Under the pieces are notes generated by a model that was given only the letters and a program-made list of their open reading frames with translations, did not search any database and had not been told where the DNA came from. From Desulfobacteraceae bacterium (GTDB taxonomy: Bacteria; Desulfobacterota; Desulfobacteria; Desulfobacterales; Desulfatirhabdiaceae), in contig DAIEFO010000105.1 in NCBI GenBank assembly GCA_027325475.1, forward strand, positions 1 to 7,525: 7,525 bases of DNA. Direction: 5' to 3'. How positions within the stretch are numbered: position 1 is the first letter of the stretch; each line of letters starts with the position of its first letter. Made by a program: the position numbers and the translations under genes. Positions 1 to 4,413 of this stretch are shown piece after piece.

Positions 1-314
1 CGAGACTTTCCTTCCACCAGCGCCTTGATTGTACCGTCCGGCAGACGGAGCAACTGCAAAACCCTTCCGACAGTTCCAACCAGACACATATCCTTGATGT
101 CCGGATTTTCTTCGCCAGCCACCTGCTGCCGCGTCAGAAATACGCTCTTCTCATTATTCATGGCGTCAGCCAAAGCCTTGACCGACTTTGATCTGCCGAC
201 AAACAGCGGGGCTACCATATGGGGAAACACCACAATGTCCCTGAGCGGCAGCAGCGGCAGCAGCAGTTGTGAATCCGAATCATTCTGTCTGAATTTTTTC
301 GTAAAATTTATCAT
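1..314 (-). CDS. lon: Lon protease (endopeptidase La), N-terminal part; cut by window edge
   Basis: This is the start of the ATP-dependent serine protease Lon, a cytoplasmic AAA+ enzyme that degrades misfolded and regulatory proteins. Only the first 104 codons are in the window; the AAA+ module and the Ser-Lys protease domain lie beyond the edge. The visible part is the beginning of the Lon N-terminal substrate-recognition domain: the hallmark LPLRDIVVFP at residues 22-31, PLFVGR at 36-41, then a stretch ending in LPDGTIKALVEG. The ATG at 314 is preceded by a modest AGG (328-326) 11 nt upstream, and the alignment to typical Lon N-termini fits this start. It lies 72 nt after the clpX stop on the same strand, with no clear terminator between, so co-transcription with clpX is plausible. 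Identification is firm; the state of the rest of the gene is unknown. Confidence 0.95.
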   Translation of the reverse strand, partial: MINFTKKFRQNDSDSQLLLPLLPLRDIVVFPHMVAPLFVGRSKSVKALADAMNNEKSVFLTRQQVAGEENPDIKDMCLVGTVGRVLQLLRLPDGTIKALVEGKS

Positions 315-386
315 TATAAAAACAACCTGATGAACTTTTAAAAAGTCAACACCGGAATGGCAGAACCCGACAAGACCATATAAACA

Positions 387-1631
387 TTAGGCCTGTTTTT
401 TCACCTGTTCATAGAGCAGTATCGGCGGCTCGTTGTTCAGAACGACCTCTTCACTGATGACACATTCCTTGACATCTTCCACCGATGGAATTTCGTACAT
501 AATATTGAGCAGGCAGTTTTCCATAATCGCCCGAAGGCCCCTGGCGCCAGACTTACGTTTGATGGCTTCACCGGCAATCGCTGAAAGAGCACTGTCCGTC
601 AGTCTAAGATTGACCCCTTCCATCTCGAACAGTTTCTTGAACTGTTTGATGAGCGCATTCTTGGGTTCTTTCAGTATGCGGATTAATGAATTTTCTGTGA
701 GTTCATCGAGGGTGGCAATAACCGGCAGCCTTCCCAGAAATTCCGGAATCAGCCCGAACTTGATGAGATCTTCCGGCTGTACCAGCTTTAGCAACTCTCC
801 GACGTTATGTTCCTTCTTTTCAATCACATTGGCTCCAAACCCCATGACATTGGAGCCCAGTCGACGCTGGATGATCTTTTCGAGACCACTGAACGTCCCT
901 CCGCAGATGAACAAAATATTGGATGTATCCACCTTTACAAAATCCTGTTGTGGATGCTTTCTGCCCCCTTTGGGCGGAACACTGGCGGTAGTTCCTTCGA
1001 TGATCTTCAAAAGCGCCTGCTGCACACCCTCTCCCGATACATCGCGAGTGATGGACGGGTTATCCGATTTCGAAGCGATTTTGTCGATTTCATCAATATA
1101 CACAATCCCTCGTCTGGCCTTGTCGAGATCATAATCGGCGTTCTGAAGAAGAGACAGAATGATATTTTCGACATCTTCCCCCACGTAGCCCGCTTCCGTA
1201 AGACTGGTAGCATCCGCGATGGTAAAGGGCACATTCAGAAATCTTGCCAGGGTCTGCGCCAGAAGCGTTTTTCCGCTGCCAGTAGGACCGATCAGCAGAA
1301 TATTGCTTTTTTGAATTTCAACATCATTCTGGCTGGCTACGGAATCGAGCCGTTTGTAGTGGTTGTGGACTGCAACCGCCAGAATTTTTTTAGCCCGTTC
1401 CTGCTCGATGACATAATCATCCAGCATTTCCTTGATTTGTTTGGGGACCAGCGATCGCTGCTGGGTAGCAGCATTCTGCTCGGTTTCTTCATCGATGATT
1501 TCACTGCAAAGCTGAATACACTCATCGCAGATATAAACCGCAGGGCCGGCTATCAGTTTCGCGACCTCTTTCTGATTTTTCCCGCAGAAAGAACAGAACA
1601 GATTCTCTGTTGTATCATCTTTTTTTGCCAT
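387..1631 (-). CDS. clpX: ATP-dependent Clp protease ATP-binding subunit ClpX
   Basis: ClpX is the AAA+ unfoldase that recognises tagged proteins, unfolds them and threads them into ClpP. The product is 414 residues, normal for the family. In order: the C4 zinc-binding domain (Cys13, Cys16, Cys35, Cys38); Walker A GPTGSGKT at 115-122; pore-1 loop GYVG at 148-151; Walker B IVYIDE at 176-181; pore-2 region RDVSGEG near 196-202; RKH loop near 224-226; the ClpP-docking loop, here MGF at 263-265 where IGF is usual; arginine finger in GRLP (300-303); sensor 2 GARGLR at 362-367. The frame is open 18 codons further upstream, but ATG 1631 gives the standard MAKK-type N-terminus and has GGAGG at 1642-1638. 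It starts one base after the clpP stop, so the two are almost certainly co-transcribed and probably translationally coupled. Confidence 0.98.
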   Translation of the reverse strand: MAKKDDTTENLFCSFCGKNQKEVAKLIAGPAVYICDECIQLCSEIIDEETEQNAATQQRSLVPKQIKEMLDDYVIEQERAKKILAVAVHNHYKRLDSVASQNDVEIQKSNILLIGPTGSGKTLLAQTLARFLNVPFTIADATSLTEAGYVGEDVENIILSLLQNADYDLDKARRGIVYIDEIDKIASKSDNPSITRDVSGEGVQQALLKIIEGTTASVPPKGGRKHPQQDFVKVDTSNILFICGGTFSGLEKIIQRRLGSNVMGFGANVIEKKEHNVGELLKLVQPEDLIKFGLIPEFLGRLPVIATLDELTENSLIRILKEPKNALIKQFKKLFEMEGVNLRLTDSALSAIAGEAIKRKSGARGLRAIMENCLLNIMYEIPSVEDVKECVISEEVVLNNEPPILLYEQVKKQA

Positions 1632-1632
1632 A

Positions 1633-2247
1633 TTATGCCTCCATTTTGCCCAGATGATCCAGATCGTTCCGGTTGGCGATGACATGATCGATCAACCCGT
1701 ATTCCTTGGATTCTTGTCCGGACATAAAAAAATCTCTGTCTGTGTCTCTTTGAATCTGCTCCAGATCTCTTCCTGTATGATATGCCAGGATACCGTTCAA
1801 CGTATCTTTAAGCCTCAGAATTTCCTTGGCCTGGATAGCGATATCCGATGCCTGTCCTTGAGATCCTCCCATAGGCTGATGAATCATAATCCTGGAATTC
1901 GGCAGGGAGTAACGCTTGTTTTTTGTGCCTGCCGCCAGCAGCAGAGCCCCCATGCTGGCAGCCTGTCCGATGCACACGGTTGTAATGTCGGGCTTGACAT
2001 ATTGCATCGTGTCATAGATCGCCAGCCCGGCGGTAACGGAACCCCCTGGCGAATTGATATAAAAATTGATTTCCTTACCTGGATCTTCAGATTCTAAAAA
2101 AAGCAGTTGAGCGATCAGAAGATTGGCAACCTCATCATTGATAGCTGTTCCTAGAAAGATGATTCTGTCTTTAAGAAGTCGCGAGTAGATATCATATGCA
2201 CGCTCCCCGCGGCTGCTTTGCTCAATGACCATAGGAATTAGTGGCAC
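1633..2247 (-). CDS. clpP: ATP-dependent Clp protease proteolytic subunit ClpP
   Basis: ClpP is the tetradecameric serine peptidase that degrades polypeptides fed to it by ClpX. The product is 204 residues, the usual length. The catalytic triad is complete: Ser98 in GQAASMGA, His123 in MIHQP and Asp172 in DRDFFM. The N-terminal MPLIPMVIEQ, the processing/axial-loop region and the RAYDIYSRLL helix are typical, as is the oxyanion-region motif INSPGGSV at 64-71. The start is GTG at 2247: AAAGGAG (2260-2254) stands 6 nt before it and the product then aligns with family N-termini. An ATG 24 codons upstream would add an atypical basic extension and lacks this support. The gene follows tig by 196 nt, in which a sigma-54-like promoter is seen, and abuts clpX. 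Confidence 0.97.
   Translation of the reverse strand: MPLIPMVIEQSSRGERAYDIYSRLLKDRIIFLGTAINDEVANLLIAQLLFLESEDPGKEINFYINSPGGSVTAGLAIYDTMQYVKPDITTVCIGQAASMGALLLAAGTKNKRYSLPNSRIMIHQPMGGSQGQASDIAIQAKEILRLKDTLNGILAYHTGRDLEQIQRDTDRDFFMSGQESKEYGLIDHVIANRNDLDHLGKMEA
1638..1642 (-). promoter_or_regulatory. Shine-Dalgarno of clpX, inside the clpP 3' end
   Basis: GGAGG on the minus strand lies 6 nt before ATG 1631 and within the last codons of clpP. It decides the clpX start over the longer open frame and supports coupling of clpX translation to clpP. Confidence 0.8.
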
Positions 2248-2253
2248 TGGGTT

Positions 2254-2260
2254 CTCCTTT
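2254..2260 (-). promoter_or_regulatory. Shine-Dalgarno fixing the GTG start of clpP
   Basis: AAAGGAG on the minus strand lies 6 nt before GTG 2247. It is a near-perfect anti-16S match and is the main reason to prefer the GTG over the in-frame ATG at 2319. Confidence 0.8.
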
Positions 2261-2422
2261 ATCCTGACAACCAGTCGTCGTCTGAATTGAGGCTGGGTCA
2301 ACAACCACCCGCCTGTCAAACATAATTGCGCCGCAGAGATGTAGGCTCGTAACGGCGCGTTGGCCTTAAAAAATTAACAAGCAACTCATGAACACATGTA
2401 TTACCTGTCGATTACGAATCAA

Positions 2423-2437
2423 GCAAATATCGTGCCT
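2423..2437 (-). promoter_or_regulatory. putative sigma-54 (RpoN) -24/-12 promoter upstream of clpP
   Basis: The minus strand reads AGGCACG, four bases, then TTGCT, against the sigma-54 consensus TGGCACG-N4-TTGCW. GG (2436-2435) and GC (2424-2423) are separated by exactly 10 nt. Only the first T of the consensus is missed, and the flanking C and the purine after the CACG also fit. It sits just after the tig stop and points at clpP; transcription would start near 2411, leaving a leader of about 160 nt. No housekeeping promoter of similar quality was seen in this gap. No activator-binding sites were identified. This is a motif-based prediction only. Confidence 0.5.
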
Positions 2438-2443
2438 GACAAC

Positions 2444-3784
2444 TTATTGCTCCGGAACATTCTCTTGCACATTTTCAGAATATTCCAGAACAGGGTTGAC
2501 CGCTTCGATCACACTGTTATCTACAATAAGCTTAATCGCATGCTTTTCAAGAAGCGCCTGTTTGAAAGAATCGAGAAGTTGTGAATTCTGACGATAGTGA
2601 TTTTTGATTTCTTCAATCGGTTTGCCATAAATAATCGCCATCTTTCGGAATGCACTGTCAAGTTCTTCATCCGGAAGTGTCAATTTTTCTTGTGAAATGA
2701 TCTTTTCAAGGATCAGATGCCTTTGAGCCAGCTTTTTGGCAGTATCCCGATAGGTTTCAGCCACCATTTCCCGATTGAGTTTCTGCGATTCCATCGTCAA
2801 TTGCTGGTGTTCGAAAGAACGCTCGAACTCATGGATAATACTGGCAAGTTCCCAATCAATCAATGCTCCCGGAACTTCAAAAGAGGCTTTCTCAATCAAT
2901 GCAGAAAATATCTGTTCATTGATTTCCTGCTCGGAGCGATTGGTGTAACCTTCCACCAGATTATCATGTATCGTTTTTTTGATATCTTCCATCGTCTTGA
3001 AATCGCCTGCTTTTTTTGCGAAGTCATCATTGAGTTCCGGTAAAATTTCTTCCCGGATTTCGTGCAGATATACACGAAATAATATTTCCTGGGCAGCCAG
3101 CGCCGGTTTCGGATATTTTTCGGGGAAGGTTATGGTAAATTCTTTGGTTTCGCCTGGTAGCATGCCTGTAATCTGGTCATCAAAATCTTTGGCAAGGATG
3201 GCACTTCCTATCTTCATTGTCATATTTTCGGTTTTCGGCAATTCTGGATGGGGGACGTCGTTCTGAAATCCTTCATAATCGAGAACAACAAAATCACCCT
3301 CCATGGCCGGACGTGCAGGCATGACGGGTTTCAGCTCTGCAAAATTTTTCTGGAGCATTTTCAACTGGGCATCAATCTCTTCATTGGTAGGAGTGTACAT
3401 TGTTTTTTTCAGTGTCAACCCCTTGAAGTCAATGTCAGGTATTTCTGGTCGAATCTCGATTGTGGCTTTGTAACTATAGGCGGTTTCAGGAGACAGCTCC
3501 GGCGGTTCGACAACAGGATTAAGCAGAGGAATCAAGCCGGACTCCTTGATAGCCTCTGCACAAGAATCACCAATCAGCCGGGATTTTATGTCTGCCATAA
3601 CCTCCTTGCCGTACAGCCTTTCAAGAACCGATCGTGGAACCTTTCCGGGTCGAAATCCCTTGACTCTGGCGGTTTTATTCAGCTCTTTATAAGCATTATT
3701 GATCTCTTTTGCTACATCATCCTGGGGTATTTCAATATGAAGTATTTTTTTGACAGCGCTGGCATCTTCTACGGTGTAGTTCAT
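2444..3784 (-). CDS. tig: trigger factor, ribosome-associated chaperone / peptidyl-prolyl isomerase
   Basis: Trigger factor binds the ribosome near the exit tunnel (protein L23) and shields nascent chains; it also carries an FKBP-type prolyl isomerase domain. From ATG 3784 the product is 446 residues, normal length. Visible parts: the N-terminal ribosome-binding domain with the signature GFRPGKVP at 43-50 (Phe44-Arg45 as in the family); the FKBP-like domain at about 162-240, beginning EGDFVVLDYEGF; and a long helical C-terminal chaperone domain. The start is uncertain: in-frame ATGs lie at 3799, 3790 and 3784. The AGGG at 3805-3802 is only 2 nt from ATG 3799, while GGGA at 3797-3794 is 9 nt from ATG 3784, which also gives the family-like beginning MNYTVEDASAVKK. 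It follows tRNA-Leu and precedes clpP, the classic tig-clpP-clpX-lon order. Confidence 0.96.
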   Translation of the reverse strand: MNYTVEDASAVKKILHIEIPQDDVAKEINNAYKELNKTARVKGFRPGKVPRSVLERLYGKEVMADIKSRLIGDSCAEAIKESGLIPLLNPVVEPPELSPETAYSYKATIEIRPEIPDIDFKGLTLKKTMYTPTNEEIDAQLKMLQKNFAELKPVMPARPAMEGDFVVLDYEGFQNDVPHPELPKTENMTMKIGSAILAKDFDDQITGMLPGETKEFTITFPEKYPKPALAAQEILFRVYLHEIREEILPELNDDFAKKAGDFKTMEDIKKTIHDNLVEGYTNRSEQEINEQIFSALIEKASFEVPGALIDWELASIIHEFERSFEHQQLTMESQKLNREMVAETYRDTAKKLAQRHLILEKIISQEKLTLPDEELDSAFRKMAIIYGKPIEEIKNHYRQNSQLLDSFKQALLEKHAIKLIVDNSVIEAVNPVLEYSENVQENVPEQ

Positions 3785-3832
3785 TTGCATTTGTCCCATT
3801 TCCCTGGTGGCTGATTAAATAAAAATAGAAAC

Positions 3833-3860
3833 ATTATCGAAAAATAAAGATATACGGCAA
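3833..3860 (-). promoter_or_regulatory. candidate sigma-70-type promoter of tig
   Basis: On the minus strand TTGCCG (3860-3855) and GATAAT (3838-3833) are 16 nt apart, in an AT-rich stretch between the tRNA and tig. The -10 matches TATAAT in five of six positions and the -35 matches TTGACA in four of six. Transcription would start about 40 nt before the tig start codon. This rests on a by-eye match only. Confidence 0.35.
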
Positions 3861-3957
3861 TTGTCATATCCGGACATATGGTTTTTCAAACAGCATAACC
3901 GCCGGAACACAACTGATTTGCATCGCTGAAATCTGAACAGGCGGGATATAAAAAAGC

Positions 3958-4042
3958 TGGTGCAAGAGGAGGGAGTCGAACCCTCATTCCTTTCGGAGCT
4001 GGATCCTAAGTCCAGTGCGTCTGCCAGTTCCGCCACTCTCGC
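3958..4042 (-). tRNA. tRNA-Leu, anticodon UAG
   Basis: This is a complete 85-nt class II tRNA. The acceptor strands GCGAGAG (4042-4036) and CTCTTGC pair over seven base pairs with one G-U. The D-arm contains the usual TGGCGGAACTGGCAGACGC. The anticodon stem CTGGA/TCCAG encloses the loop CTTAGGA, which gives anticodon UAG (reads CUA and other CUN codons). A short extra arm precedes the T-arm GAGGGTTCGACTCCCTC, and the 3' CCA is encoded. A T-run (GCTTTTTTAT on the minus strand) follows the CCA directly and may help termination or 3' processing. It lies about 170 nt before tig on the same strand. Confidence 0.97.
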
Positions 4043-4413
4043 CTTTGAGGTCAATCAACTGCCCGGTACATTGCCAGAATCTATCAACTGACGAGGCCAT
4101 CAACCCCACAATATCTTTACATAAAAAATATCATTAAAAAGACAACCGTACACATGGGGCAAAAATAGTATGAATTCTACCCGATGTCAAGCATCAATTG
4201 GAAAACGTCTTGTAATGTCAATAGGTTCTATGGTTATGAATTTAAAGTCGTTGGATTTGGATGCACGAAAGAAAGGTATTGGCAACTTTTGTCGATCACC
4301 GGCTGCAATGCTAAATGAGCTGGACTTTGTCGGTAAAAGTATTTATTGTGAGGAGATAACGGTAAGCACATTGGTTTTACGGGATATCCAGCTTTCAAGA
4401 GGGAACTGTCATT
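4043..4413. other. divergent intergenic region, no convincing gene
   Basis: This gap separates the minus-strand tRNA/tig unit from the plus-strand ABC exporter operon and should hold promoters for both. The part near 4110-4141 is rich in A and T and resembles an upstream promoter region for the tRNA, but no confident -35/-10 pair was found on either strand. A 44-codon plus-strand frame (4184-4318) and a longer one beginning at 4170 that runs into the exporter gene out of frame both lack a Shine-Dalgarno site and are not called. No strong hairpin, riboswitch or repeat array was seen. Confidence 0.5.

Noticed and set aside
25..330. A 101-codon plus-strand open frame opposite lon
   Set aside because: It is antisense to the clear Lon N-terminal domain and is low-complexity serine-rich.
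334..346. Palindrome ACTTTTAAAAAGT between clpX and lon
   Set aside because: A 13-nt A/T-only-core palindrome with no GC stem is too weak for a terminator and too common in AT-rich DNA to call an operator.
315..350. TTGACT and TATAAT-like strings before lon as a promoter
   Set aside because: The spacing is about 25 nt and the -10-like string touches the start codon.
433..1682. Long plus-strand open frames opposite clpX
   Set aside because: clpX on the minus strand is complete with all motifs; these frames have no Shine-Dalgarno sites and resemble no family.
2263..2443. Direct repeat CCTGACAAC at 2263-2271 and 2435-2443
   Set aside because: Nine bases in two copies within 200 nt can easily arise by chance, and one copy is partly explained by the sigma-54 -24 element.
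3865..3880. Inverted repeat CATAT-CCGGAC-ATATG between tRNA-Leu and tig
   Set aside because: Five-base arms only; no linked regulator gene or second copy supports an operator.
3815..4054. A 79-codon minus-strand open frame across the tRNA-Leu
   Set aside because: Its first third is the translation of the tRNA itself (the familiar RVAELADALDLGSS-type artefact) and the remainder is AT-rich spacer.
4184..4318. A 44-codon plus-strand frame in the divergent gap
   Set aside because: No ribosome-binding site upstream and no recognisable product; kept only as part of the gap finding.
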